A stretch of DNA of 64,000 nt, from contig OX638133.1 in assembly GCA_951804985.1 (NCBI GenBank), positions 76,328,367 to 76,392,366 on the forward strand. The letters are read 5' to 3'. Within the stretch, counting starts at the first letter, position 1. Each line of letters opens with the position of its first letter. The notes below the pieces were generated by a model that saw only the letters and a program-made list of their open reading frames with translations, made no database searches and had not been told where the DNA came from. A program made the position numbers and the translations under genes. Of this stretch, positions 45,601-57,560 are shown in pieces. The DNA comes from Dryomyza anilis. Its lineage: Eukaryota > Arthropoda > Insecta > Diptera > Dryomyzidae.

Positions 45601-46368
45601 GTCGTACCAAACCCAAAAATGTTGCATGTTGTATTTAGTAGTTGCAGATTATTGGTAAATTTTTAAATTAACTCTCTGATGGAGAAATTCAAAAATATTG
45701 TTTAGCCTATGTTACCCGGTTACCTAAAAATAGTCTCTGTACAAAATATTTTCTGCATCTAATTAGTGGTTACAGAGATACGGCATTTACGCCATTATCT
45801 GGTTACATTTGTAACTACATTATGGTTTAGATGAATCAATATTTAACCGTTACTATTTATTTTGATTCAAATTGGTTTAGTTGTAATAAAGTTATAAATG
45901 TATCATCTTCTGGATGTACAGTTAGAAACCAATTTTTAACCTTAAGCTAGCTGGCCTTTTACAAAATCAATATACTGAATTTTATCAAGACTGGGTCGGC
46001 GTTTATTGAGATAAGTAAATCAAGCATTTACGACCCTAAACAGAATTTCCTCGGCATTTTAAAAAATGTAAACGTGATTTTCCTACTAATTCTATAAATT
46101 TTTTGACATCTAATTGAAATCTGTCCCGTCCGGAACTTTGAGTACCAAATGTGTAAGAATACTGCAAAAAAATATTTTTTTTTTCAAACACAAATAGTAA
46201 AAAAAAAAAATTTAAAATTTTGAATAGCAGATCACTTTTCATTTCGTAATAATGATTATTAATATTGTCATACACAAAATTATTTTTAGCAAAAAATCGT
46301 AGTGCAAATTTCCAACGTAACTTCCGGAATTATTCAGCGATTTATTATGAAATAACTGTAAATTTTAG
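45601..46368. other. unassigned DNA around the hAT insertion
   Basis: No gene. GTCCCGTCCGGAAC occurs near 46121 and again near 47440, and a related GTCCGGAAATTACC near 57760, so an unidentified dispersed repeat may be present. Confidence 0.3.
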
Positions 46369-46376
46369 GAACAGAG

Positions 46377-46686
46377 TAGAGATGGGCGCGTGCATGTTTT
46401 TGATGACACGGACACGCACGGGCACGCCGATAGGTGACACGGACGAGCACGAGCCCGACGAGTAAATTTTCAGGCACGCACGAGATGCACGATAAAACAC
46501 GGGATTTTGAAAGACACGAAGAAACACGGAAAAATACGACAAAACACGGAAAAACACGACAAAACACAAAAAAAGCACGAAAAAACATAAAAAAACAAGC
46601 GAAACGTGAAAAATAATACCGGAACCGTTTAGATTTTTGGAACCAGAATCGTTATTAAAAATGTGTTGAACCGGAACTGGAATCGG

Positions 46687-46734
<48 letters not shown>

Positions 46735-47231
46735 CTGGTTGGAATCGGTACCGCTATTTTAAAAATATCGGAACCAGAATCGGAAAAGATATTATATCCC
46801 TGTCAGGGAACGCAAAGAACCGGAATCAAAACCCATTTACTTTCTTGGATGGAACCGGAATCGGAACCACAATTTTAAAAATCTTGGAACCGGAACCGAT
46901 ATTCCAATAGGTTTTATTCCCTGTAATAAATAATTCAAAATTTAAGTTTGCTTCTGTTTTATTCTCTTAAATCCATAAGTAAAACTAAAACAACAGATTT
47001 TTAAGAAAAGGTTAATATACAACGAAATTTTTATTTTCGGAAGCTGTAAGTAAGGTTTTTTTTGTAATTGGGGTAGGAACTATAAACAAAAATCTTTAAT
47101 GGGCGCGTGATTTTGAAGGCACGGACACGCACGGGCACGACAACTAGCAACTAGCATGCACGGAGATTTGCACGCACGAACTCAGATTTTCGGGCGTGAC
47201 ACGAAAAAAGCACGGCACGCGCCCATCTCTA
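46377..47231. mobile_element. hAT-type element, 855 bp, perfect 8-bp target duplication
   Basis: Perfect 17-bp terminal inverted repeats TAGAGATGGGCGCGTGC and a flanking 8-bp duplication GAACAGAG (46369-46376, 47232-47239), both diagnostic of the hAT superfamily. The subterminal regions are rich in CACGG/GCACG motifs (CACGGACACGCACGGGCACG near 46408 and 47121) and ACACGAAAAA units. No transposase frame, so non-autonomous. The centre has GGAACCGGAATCGGAAC units and a TA run. Confidence 0.9.
46690..46731. repeat. (TA)n microsatellite
   Basis: About 20 uninterrupted TA dinucleotides inside the hAT element. Confidence 0.95.
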
Positions 47232-47240
47232 GAACAGAGT

Positions 47241-49136
47241 ATACATATACAAAAATAAAGTAAAAAAAAAAATAAAATAAAAATCGTATTTTTTTGCCAT
47301 GTCTGGAATGTCCCATCCGGAATTTTTCTTGGTTTTATTATGAATTTTAGGAAGAAAGTGTAAATACGATATAATAATTTGTAAGCAAAATTTGCTGACT
47401 TTTTGGCATTTCCAAATAAACATCGACATGCACTTCCGTTTGTGTCCCGTCCGGAACCGTAGGAAATGCCCATATGCATTAGCAACTTACGAGGACTTGG
47501 AATGAATAAGCGGCAAAGAATTTTATATTTGAATATATAATAGATTTCATACGTCTAACAATATTTATTATAATCATAATATTATTATGATAATTATAAT
47601 AAATATTATTGTTAATTTTAAATATTTCAATTTATGCTTTATTATGTATAAAATGTGGTTTGTGTTATTCTTAAATCTGTTTGTTAAGGATTCAGGCGGT
47701 CATTTAACAAAATGTCCAACGGCATTATGATTTATATATGAATAATTTGGTGACAACCTCTACAAAAGTTCAACACTTTACACATACATAAAAGCTATAT
47801 TCAATCACACAACCGCCAAAAATTTCAATTTTCTTTTTTTTTTCATCACCTCGAGCAAAATTTATGAAAAAAAGATATTCACAATTTTTCGTACTATAAC
47901 AACGTTGTTTTAATTTTGATTTATTTATGATGCAAATGGAACGAAAACTAAATTTTAACTTCAACACGAAAAAGCACCCACGGTACCATAATAATAACAA
48001 CTCTTTCAATGCGATTTTCGAAAGTGAAAATGTGAAAACAAAATTAAAAAAACAACATATTTTATTGTAGCGCATATTTTAATAAAATAAAATAAAAATA
48101 TATATAGAATAATATAAAAACAAACAGCTAAAAAATGGTTCTCAGTTTGAGAGCATGAAAAATTCGTAGCCGCAGTGCTGTGTTTTGGCACGTTCAACAT
48201 TTTTGTTTTTATTATTTTTTATGTGAAATGTTTTTGGTCACAACTCCAGTTTAGCACCCGCTTTATACACTTTTATTTTCTGCGAATTTATTATGTTTTT
48301 ATTTCCTCATGGATCCTTTTTTTTGCAGCAAAAATAAACACATACTACATATGTGCACAGTAATGACGAAAAGTTTTAACGTACTAATTTTTTCATTTTT
48401 TGGTCCTGGAGCTATGCGCAATTTTTTATTTTAATGGATATTTAGTTCAAGGACTTTTTAACCACAAACATTATTTATCATATTTTTTCACGTTAAATTG
48501 GATAAAGTTTGCGTGTGTTTGTTTGAGACATGTGAGAAGAACAAAAAAAAAAGGTTGCATAAATTTAAATTTAAACAGTATTGGTAGAACGAAAAAATTA
48601 AGTTATGTTTTCTATTAAGTAAGTTGTTATATTCGACATAGACAGTATGTTTTATATTCCATATTTTGTTTTTAAATGTAAAATATTTTAAAATCAATTC
48701 AAGAGAAAGAGGTTTATTTATTAAATTAGAAAATAATATTAAAATTAATCCGTTAAAACAAAAATGTATGGTTGTTACTAAAAACAATAAATTTCAAAAT
48801 CTTTGCATCCATGAAATTACATAGTAAAATGTAAAGCATTTTTGGATTATCTTTAATAAAATTCAAAAGTTTTGAGTGTATTTGTACTTACTTGACTTAA
48901 TATTACCACAAAATGTATTAGAAACTTGTATACCACATTTTGCAGAAACTGTAGTATCTTTTTTGTTTTTTCTTTTGAGTTTTCTGCAATTGTTTTAACT
49001 TTTTGAGATTCATCTGTACACCCATCGGAAAAACTGCGAATGTTTTCCTCGATGTGGGCACAAAAAATATAATATTCGTGATTTAAAACGAACGAAAAGT
49101 ATGTAATAAAAAGAAATGTATTTGATTTATGTACAA
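47241..49136. other. AT-rich DNA without supported gene; contains a long AT palindrome
   Basis: 47556-47615 is a near-perfect AT palindrome (see below). No exon is supported; frames up to 113 codons lack any recognisable domain. Confidence 0.35.
47556..47615. repeat. near-perfect 60-bp AT palindrome
   Basis: TAACAATATTTATTATAAT is mirrored by ATTATAATAAATATTATTGTTA around a CATAATATTATTATG centre. It could extrude as a cruciform or be the remnant of a small foldback element. Confidence 0.8.
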
Positions 49137-49335
49137 ATTTAAATTTGTCAATAGGACAGTTATTGATTCAATAGTATTCAAAAAATAAATATTTATATAG
49201 AAACACAAACACAATTTAATAGTATTTAATGGTATTTAATAGTTTTTAATTATCTTTAGCAATTAATGTAATAGTATATCCTATTGACTAATTTGAATAG
49301 CAAAAACTATTGATTTTATAGTATTTTTTCTTATT
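49137..49335 (+). mobile_element. diverged copy of the CACACAGAAAAA MITE family
   Basis: TTGTCAATAGGACAGTTATT, ATTCAATAGTATTCAAAAAA and the later TATCCTATTGACTAATTTGA follow the same order as in the MITE at 3335-3554. The ends are decayed and no duplication is visible. Confidence 0.55.
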
Positions 49336-51240
49336 TCGTAGTAATTTATACGTCAAGAAATTTGTAGTTATGATCATTTGTAAGAGCAAGGAAATAACTG
49401 GTAATCATACTCTTATCTTGCACACTTAGGCTTGGTTTTCTCTATGACATCTTGTGTCAGTTTCATGTTCGAAAATTTCTCATCGATATATCGATATGGA
49501 AAAGTTCTCAAAAAATACAAACAAAAATATTTTGATATTGACTAACATGGTTAATGAAAAATACAGTTTTGGACAGATTCTGCATCGCAATTATAATGTA
49601 AAGAAAACAAATATAACACAAAATGACATAGTGAAAACCAGGCATTAGTCTTTCTCTTTTACAAGTACAAATGATATTGTTCTTGCTTTTGCAAGAACAA
49701 TTGTAGTTACAAAACCAAACAGGATCAGCATGTACTAAAATATAAGTAAATAAAGGCTACCCTGTTTCATCGTATGACAAAAACCAAACGCACGATAAAC
49801 ACTACATTTGTGTATTCTGGTACAATCATCCAGTTGGCAACACAAACTTCTTGTAGCACAATATTCCCGAGAAAAATTCGAGCAAAATTTCACGTACTTT
49901 TGTTGTTGCATTTTCAAAAGAAGCAATAGATATGTAAAATAAAATAAAATATACACTCACAAAAATAGAATACCAGTCAATGTTGTTACATTGCTAAAAT
50001 GTTTTATATTAAAAATATATTTTTTTATTTTTATAAATTAAATGTAACAATGCATAGAACTCATCTTAAGAAAAACTTAATGATTTTAGAACAACAAAAA
50101 AATTATACAGAAAAGAAAACAAAAATTCACGTGCGTGCTTAACAAACGACACTAACATAACAAAGAAAACAGACACAACACAGCTTTGTATATTTTATAT
50201 TTGGAGTTGCATAAAAATAATAACACTGACTGTATTCTCTATTTATTAAATTAACTTTTTCCTCAAAAAATATTGTAATAAATACTTGTTAAATTCAGTA
50301 TAAGAAATATATTTTCCAATTTATGAGAATACAGAAGTAGTACTGGAAGAATTAGAACAAAATTTTTAAAACAAATATAAAAATTAATTAAATTTGACTT
50401 AATTCATTTAATCAATGTATGCAAGTTTATAGATTTTTAACTACATAGTTAATTTATTCTGATAACTGGAAATTAGGTAAAATTTTTCAATAAAACTTAA
50501 AAACTTATTATTCTCTTTATCAATGCGAATTTTAATTGAAAAAATTATTCAAGATAATATCTCAAACATTTTACGTTTTTTGTTAGGTTTAATTTTTATT
50601 ATTTCAGATTTCTGTATATTCAAGTTAACAAATGGGGCAATCCATTGTGACGGGCGTTACATTCGTATAATTAAAAACCTTCTTATTTGATAAATAAAAA
50701 AGATAGATATATTTTTAAGATGCAGATGATAGATCTTTTGGTCCTCTATGCATAGACAATTTTTGTGGTTGGAATGGTAAACCGTTATATTAAGGCACAC
50801 CGTCGACATATAATTTATGAGAAAAACTAAATATTTCGTTTTAATATTTCTTTTAAATAACTATTCTGTCTGCATCATTTGTAGTCCGTTTATTTCGCAA
50901 GCTTATATAAATAATTATCGCATTTCAAAAATAAAGTTTTTTTTGGGATTTTTTATGATTTTTTTGTACACGGATAGAAAAGAATATGTTTGAAAGTAAT
51001 TAAAAAGTAATACGAAATTACCATACATGTATTAGGAATGAAGTGTAATTAAATTATAATCGAAATTGAATTTATTTTTGTTCACGTGTAAACATTATTA
51101 TATTGTCCAGCAGAATCTGTCAAATTTACCATGAATATGTTACAATACCAACATAAAATTAATTGCATTTGAATAAACTATTTCTTGGCAATTTACTTGG
51201 TTAAAACTATGTTTCGAAACACAGAAAATGCTAACCAAAT
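49336..51240. other. AT-rich DNA, nothing coding
   Basis: No exon or array supported. The 17-mer TTGTGACGGGCGTTACA occurs at 50645-50661 and again at 52668-52684 in the same orientation. Confidence 0.3.
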
Positions 51241-51249
51241 CTAAATACA

Positions 51250-51665
51250 ACATATGTTCGCAACGCTCGTCTTAATTCGATATTTTATCGACTGACGAAG
51301 TTGGCAACGTTGTGCAGCATTTTCTATCTACGCCATCTTTTGCCATCGTTTGAACATATTGATGTTAAAAAACAAACAAAAAAGAAATAGGATTTAAATA
51401 AATGTATTCTTGCAACATTCTTGTTGTACACGAAGTTGGCACTCGTAGAGCAGAGTTTTCTACCTACGTCTCTTTTGTCATCGTTTGTAGTATGTATAGG
51501 GTCATTTTAAACATACTGATGTTTGAAAACCAACAAAAAATGAATTCAAATGTAAATAAAGGTATTCTTGCAGCTCTGTTCTTGTATACAAAGTTGACAC
51601 TCGGTGGTCGGCATTTTCTGCGTACGTGTCTTCTGTTATTCGTTGAGAAAACGTGTTCGCGTCGG
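51250..51665. repeat. three diverged tandem units of about 150 bp
   Basis: Shared order in each: GTTGGCA.CGT.G..CAGCATTTTCT, CTACGTCTTTTGTCATCGTTTG, ACATATTGATGTT.AAAAACAA, AAAATAAATGTATTCTTGCA. Starts near 51290, 51425 and 51590. The 88-codon frame at 51402-51668 crosses units and is probably incidental. Confidence 0.6.
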
Positions 51666-51669
51666 TAAT

Positions 51670-53720
51670 TATTTTGTTATTTGTAAATTAAATAAATATA
51701 CAAATTGTGTTACAAAAAGTAACAGAGTATAATATACAATTTAATAGTGCAGTATTTAATTTCTGATATTAATGTGAAAAAACCACAAATAAAAATCAGT
51801 GTTTCGATTTTCTAACAGATTTCGGCATGTTTTTTTACAAAAGCCTACGTGAATTCCTTGCCTACGATATGCTGTACTGAGACCAACTGTAACTGTACCA
51901 AATATAAAACGAGCCTGGTTCGTCTGGTTTAGCGTCTGCTGGTGTAATTGTTCATTCAATGATGCTGTCAACTGTACTTGGTTTTAAACCAATTATTTAT
52001 TTTGCATTTACAAATTTATATATGAATTCAATTATTATAAATTCCCACTGTGCATGTTTAAAGATTTTTAATAAAAATTAATAAAAAAAAAATTCATTTT
52101 ATTTTCAGGATTTCTTTCCAAAAATATTTAGATATGTTTTTATGCATATTGAACTGTAGTATTGAACTGAAACAACTGATATGTTTCACTGGAAATATAT
52201 TTATATTCAGGTCGTTCAAAATCATGTTTTATTTTGAACATATTTATGTTTCGGTTCAAATATTTATTTTAGTTGGATGTAGTAATTATTATGTTTCCAT
52301 TAGAACATACTCCATTTTAAGGGTCAACATAAAAATGTTTCCGGGATATTATAATGTAAGTCGGAGCTCATTACAACACTGTTCAAGTCTCAATACAATA
52401 CTGTTTACAAATGATTTATCAGTGAATTACATATTATGTTTACATAAAATTCCAAACTTACATGTTAATGCCTGCAAATTTTGTTTGAGAGAGCCCTTTT
52501 TTTTGCAGCGTGTAAGATTTGGAATTTCCCTTTTTTATCTTTACTTATTGAATTTTTCGGAATATTTACTACTTTTTCTATGGTCAAATAATAATATAAT
52601 TGATTATTATTGCATATATTAACAAATATATAATTTTCCAGTTTTTTTGTTTTATGACGATTGTTTCTTGTGACGGGCGTTACAATATTTTGGATGGATA
52701 TATGCGACCAAAGTGTATAATAAATAAATAGATACGACAAAAATCTTAACTTTTACAAAGTTTCCCAGTTGTAGGTCTGCAAAATAGTTCACAAAATAAC
52801 TTTTATCATTTTTTTTTTGTGACTCAAAAAAGTAAAACTGTGTGGTTAATTGTCAGTACTATGAACCACATATCACCAATGTAATATGTGGCATACTTTC
52901 GCCAAAAAATTACCTTTCAAATTGTACTATTCAATTTTCTTTCGAATTCAAAACAACGAAACTACAGTGTTTCATTATATTCTACTATAATAAATTTAAA
53001 AAAAATATTTGACTTTAATTGAGAAAAAAAAAACACATTTGCCATGCATTTTTGTAAATTCTGATCACATGATATGAAATTAGAAGCATTTCTTATTCTA
53101 AATATCATTGAACGGAATCAATAGGTTTAACTTTAATATATCACACTTGGTAACGTTTTCTGTGGAATGCCTCAAATGTTAATTGTTTTAATAAGATATA
53201 TTATCAATGATTTTTATTCATTAAATACATCAATAAATTGTATAACTAAGGATTCCAGGAATTTCTCAATATGCAAAGATGAGAATATAATTTGTAATTT
53301 AATGTAAATTGTTAGATTTTGTATAAGAAGACAAAAAGAAAAGCGCATTTAATATATATACAAAGTGAATGTGTGCTTTCATTTTTTATTTTATTTTTCT
53401 TAAGTACGGAGTGTTGCCAACTGCAAACTAGTCAAGCGTATAAATTGAAATTGGCACAAAGAGTTTTCTTTGCGCACACAAACTCTAGCACAAAGCTGGC
53501 ATTTTCTTGAAAGTTTTAGTTTTTACTAATACTTTTTTCCTCACTTTGCGCACATAAAAACAATTTAAAGTCAATCGTTAATGGCGCTAATCCACGGAAT
53601 CTGCCTTTTTGCAGAGTTGGGCAATTATATCTACGTGTGTAGAATATATAATAAATATGCAATATATTTTATATGTCAGTTATTTAAAAAATATAGATAA
53701 TTAATTGAAATAAATGCAAA
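51670..53720. other. AT-rich DNA with a 162-codon frame of unknown status
   Basis: The frame 52134-52622 (+) is long for AT-rich DNA but has no domain, no splice signals and F/Y/I/L-rich composition, so I do not call a gene. The region lies between the two TTGTGACGGGCGTTACA motifs. Confidence 0.3.
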
Positions 53721-53727
53721 CAATATA

Positions 53728-54295
53728 AACAATGTGAACTTTGTAAACAATGTAAATAATGTAAACAATGTAAACAATTCAAACAATGTAAAAAATGTAA
53801 AAAATTTTAAAAATGCAAACAATGTTTACAATGTAAGCAATATAAAAAATGTAAACAATTTATACAATGTATACAATTTATACAATGTAATCAATGTAAA
53901 CAGTGTAAACAAAATAAACAAAGCAAGCAATATAAACAATGCCGTCCATGTAAACAATGTTGACAATAGAAACAATGTTAACAATGTAAACAATGCAAAC
54001 AATGTAAACAATGTAAACAATGGCAACACTGTAAACAATGTAAACAATGAAGCAATGTAAACAATGTAAACAATGTAAACAATGTAAACAATGTAAACAA
54101 TGTAAACAATGTAAACAATGTAAACAATGTAAACAATATAAACAATGTAAACAATAGCAACACTGTAAACAATGAAAACAATGAAAACTATGTAAGCAGT
54201 GCAAACAATGTAAACATTGTAAACAATGTAAATATTGTAAACAATGTAAACATTGTAAATAATGTAAACATTGAAAAAAATTTAAACAATGTTAA
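53728..54295. repeat. 9-bp minisatellite AACAATGTA
   Basis: About 60 units, almost perfect at 54050-54140, with variants elsewhere (TTTACAATGTA, GCAATATAAAC). The period is a multiple of 3, so long frames (NNV repeats on +, LFT and HCL repeats on -) are artefacts. Confidence 0.95.
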
Positions 54296-54315
54296 AAATA
54301 TAAGTATTGTAAACT

Positions 54316-54398
54316 TGCGTTGAACTGCGAGCCCCGGTTCAAGCCTGGACTGGGGCTAACAACATCTTTTCATAGAAACATTTTTCTATATCGCGCTG
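54316..54398 (+). mobile_element. tRNA-derived SINE, copy 2 (fragment)
   Basis: Contains GCGTTGAACTGCGAG, an intact B box GGTTCAAGCC, GGACTGGGGCTAACAACATC and part of the body, ending at CGCGCTGG. The A box, half the tRNA head and the body's end are missing, and 6 bp (CGAAAGGT region) are deleted before the B box. Confidence 0.75.
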
Positions 54399-55574
54399 GT
54401 CGCAGACATTTTTGGCTATTCTTGACGCCATTTATCGAAAGCACCAGACTGGCAAAATTATGCTGTGCAATTTGTTGACATTTTAATATTAAAAATCCAA
54501 ATGTCTGATATGCAAAAAGACCGAAGACCACCGATATAGAGAGGCACTAGTTCTCCACTAGTGCCTCATGGAACATAACGATAAAGTGCAAAATTTCGAG
54601 TGACAGAATATAGAATGTTGCCAAGTATCTGGCCAAATGTGGCGTGAATTTATTATTAATGATTTGCACAAAGTCATATTAGTTGGCAACACTCGGTGGG
54701 CATTAATAACAAAACTTTTGTTGGAGTACTAAAAAAAAAAAAATATTCGACCAAAAAATTCAATTATCATCGTTGTTTCTGACATACAACATTGTATTTC
54801 TGTGTGTGTTGAATGTTTGAGTCGTAAAAAAATGTTGACAGCTGTAAGTGTCAAATATAATTTGTTTAATCCTTGATACTTTGCGACTTAATATTAATTT
54901 GCTAAATTATGTAGGTGTTACTTACACCAAGAATGCGCGTCACAATAACGCGAACTTGTCATAAAGTTCCCCTGTTTGACACTTGATATTTATGTGCACA
55001 GTAAGTTCTATTTTTATAATTTTTGTATTTGGACATTTTGAAATTCATCAAAATTTTTTTTATATTATTTACTCTGCAAATTCCTTGAATTGTTCGTCCT
55101 TGTTATGACATGCCAACGCGTCAAATGGCGTTTTCTGTCTAATGCGTATATTTAATCAAAACCCCTCTCAGTTTTAACATGGATAAATGCGCGAATTGTA
55201 TTTTGTGTTTATTTCACATTTAAATTAATTACATTAAATTAATAATAATTAATATAATTATTATAAATTGCTAAACAGCATGCCAGAGAAAACATTGTTT
55301 GGGCCTATTTTTGGTATTTTGTTTTGGTGAAAGTACGAACACTTAGATTGGTAAGAAGACTTGAAGTCACAAAAACAGGTTCATCGTTAAAAATATATTG
55401 AGTACACAGTGCAGCAGAACATAAACAAATTATACAAAATACAATACAACAAAATATAAATTATAATAATAATTTTTTTGTTTTTTATTATTATTAAAGC
55501 GATTTTCTTATTTAAAAATCATTTGTATGTGGAAAATATTCTCCGATGAAAATATGTTAGTTTTCTTAGTGTTC
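54399..55574. other. unassigned DNA with a perfect short hairpin
   Basis: 54541-54567 is GAGGCACTAGT-TCTCC-ACTAGTGCCTC, 11-bp arms with a 5-nt loop. The rest holds no supported exon. Confidence 0.4.
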
Positions 55575-55589
55575 AATTTGTAATTAATA

Positions 55590-55910
55590 ACAATAATAAT
55601 AGTTTGGCGCTACAGTCCTGTATAGAACTTCGGCCGAGCTCTCTCACCATTTTGAGCTGTGCGTGTTATATTTGTACTCAAAGTGGTGGGACCTACAGTT
55701 TATTGCCGAATCCGAACGGCGGGTGAGAGCTTTTTCATAGGCAATGGTTTTACTCTCGTAGGTTTGCCATTTACTGACGAGAGGTAGCGCGGTATAGAAA
55801 ATGTTTCTATGAAAAGATGTTGTTAGCCCCAGTCCAGTCTTGAACCGGGGACCTTTCGGCTCGCAGTCCAACGCACTAACCACTGAGCTACCGCGGAATT
55901 TAACCCTATT
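55590..55910 (-). mobile_element. tRNA-derived SINE, copy 3, with 15-bp target duplication
   Basis: Minus-strand copy with the A-box-like TAGCTCAGTGG, B box GGTTCAAGAC, full body and ATT-type tail. Flanked by AATTTGTAATTAATA at 55575-55589 and 55911-55925. Ahead of the tRNA head it carries about 15 extra nucleotides that form a palindrome with the flank (see findings). Confidence 0.9.
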
Positions 55911-55937
55911 AATTTGTAATTAATAGGGTTAAATTCC
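55895..55937. repeat. 20-bp perfect inverted repeat at a SINE boundary
   Basis: GGAATTTAACCCTATTAATT, a 3-nt loop (TGT) and the exact inverse. It covers the target duplication and the 5' end of SINE copy 3. Confidence 0.95.
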
Positions 55938-56597
55938 GAAAAAACGAGGGTTAAAGAAAAGTGTTGGACCGATGGTGTAAAAGTAAAAAAATGCGACTGA
56001 AGACACCAAATTCGTATCTGTTGAAATTAAAATATTTTTATAATTTTATTGCAAACTGCGAGGAACCCTTTGGTGATGGAAGAAAACGTACTTCACACTC
56101 AAAGTAATCAATGCGATAATGAATGAAATAGTTTTTCGTAAATTTAAATATCGTTGCAAGGTGTATTAAGGAAGGTGAGGAAATTTTGGAGAGTTCAAAA
56201 AATTTGAGAAAAATTCTTAAAGACAATCTAAATAATTTTTAAATATCTTGATATTTAGGGCTGTGATATTTCTGGTAATCATCTTTGTTTTCCTAGTGTG
56301 TATATAAAAATTAAATGTCATGCATTAGTTTCGCAAAAGCATGTGAACGGATCGACTGATTTGGATGATTCTTTTTTATTTTATTCGTCTCAATGGGAAT
56401 TCGGAAAACTCCCATGGAAAAACCGGAAATCTGAAGAATCGAAATTTGTGTTTTGTATGAGAATGCATTAAGTGCACCACCCATGGGAATTGTATTTTAA
56501 TAATGATGATTCATTTATATAGCCACTACGAATAGATTGGAAAAAAGGGAGTGGCACGTCCCATACAACCTAAGATTTTTAAATGCTATTACTGCTG
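55938..56597. other. AT-rich DNA, nothing recognised
   Basis: No exon or complete element. GGCACGTCCCATACAACC near 56543 resembles the Helitron 5' module (GGCACCTCCCATACAACC), so a decayed Helitron piece may lie at about 56340-56590 (AACGGATCGACTGATTTGGA). Confidence 0.35.
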
Positions 56598-57239
56598 ACC
56601 TCCTAAGAGGGGATTTTAATAATGTGACGCGATACGTTTTTCCCTTGGGACGTTTTCACATTTCGAAGATGTAAGTAAGGGCATTTTAGTTTGTTGCATT
56701 ACAAACTATCTAGATACTAGTAAAAACCATCCAGCTAGCTGAAAATTTGTTTCTAAATATAAATGAAAAACATAGATTATATGAAAATATTTTATATTTA
56801 AATATTAATGACATTCTTAAATTTCTGAATATCAAAAATTCCTAGAAAATTGTAAAAATTTAAAATTTTTATAAATTTATTGTGAAACAATAGAAGATTA
56901 TTTGTAATGCATAACTGTACCTCCTAAGAGGGGATTTTAATAATGTGACGCGATACGTTTTTCCCTTGAGACGTTTTCCCATGTCGAAGATGTAAGTAAG
57001 GGCATTTTAGTTTGTTGCATTACAAACTATCTAGATACTAGTAAAAACCATCCAGCTAGCTGAAAATTTGTTTCTAAATATAAATGAAAAACATAGATTT
57101 TATGAAAATATTTTATATTTAAATATTAATGACATTCTTAAATTTCTGAATATCAAAAATTCATAGAAAATTGTAAAAATTATAATTTTTATTAATTTAT
57201 TGTGAAACAATAGAAGATTATTTGTAATGCATAACTGTA
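56598..57239. repeat. tandem duplication of a 321-bp unit
   Basis: Two units, 56598-56918 and 56919-57239, starting ACCTCCTAAGAGGGGATTTT and ending AATGCATAACTGT, differing at only a handful of positions and one indel. A recent local duplication. Confidence 0.95.
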
Positions 57240-57279
57240 CCTTGATATTTTCATATTTCGTAAAAAAATAAACAAGCCT

Positions 57280-57560
57280 AGCACAGGCTTGTGCCAACGC
57301 TGTTATCCAAGCTCGTTCCAAGACTGTGTCAAAACTGGAATGATAACTATGTTACAAGCCTGTATCCAGGCTCGATGACAAATTTTGTGCCAGACTTAAT
57401 TTTCAGTCTTGTGCCAACACTGTGTTTAGGCCTGTGCCAAGACTGTGTCAAGGCTGGAATGATAACTATGTTACAAGACTGTTATTCAGGATTATACCAA
57501 AGTTTGTGTCCCAAGCTTGTACCAAAGCTTGTGCCTCAGTCTTGAAACAGGACCTATGCC
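57280..57560. repeat. degenerate repeat of GTGCCAAGACTGTGTC units
   Basis: Variants of CAAGCCTGTGCCAAGACTGTG recur; the block around 57300-57350 is duplicated around 57425-57475 (GACTGTGTCAA..CTGGAATGA, TAACTATGTTACAAG). The 84- and 86-codon frames here are repeat translations. Confidence 0.75.

Noticed and set aside
44999..45666. Cys/Phe-rich frames up to 167 codons
   Set aside because: Same low-complexity composition, inside Helitron-related sequence.
52134..52622. A 162-codon plus-strand frame
   Set aside because: AT-rich, no domain, no splice or promoter context. Long enough to re-examine, not enough to call.
53734..54204. Asn/Val-rich and Leu/Phe/Thr-rich frames on both strands
   Set aside because: Produced by a 9-bp minisatellite.
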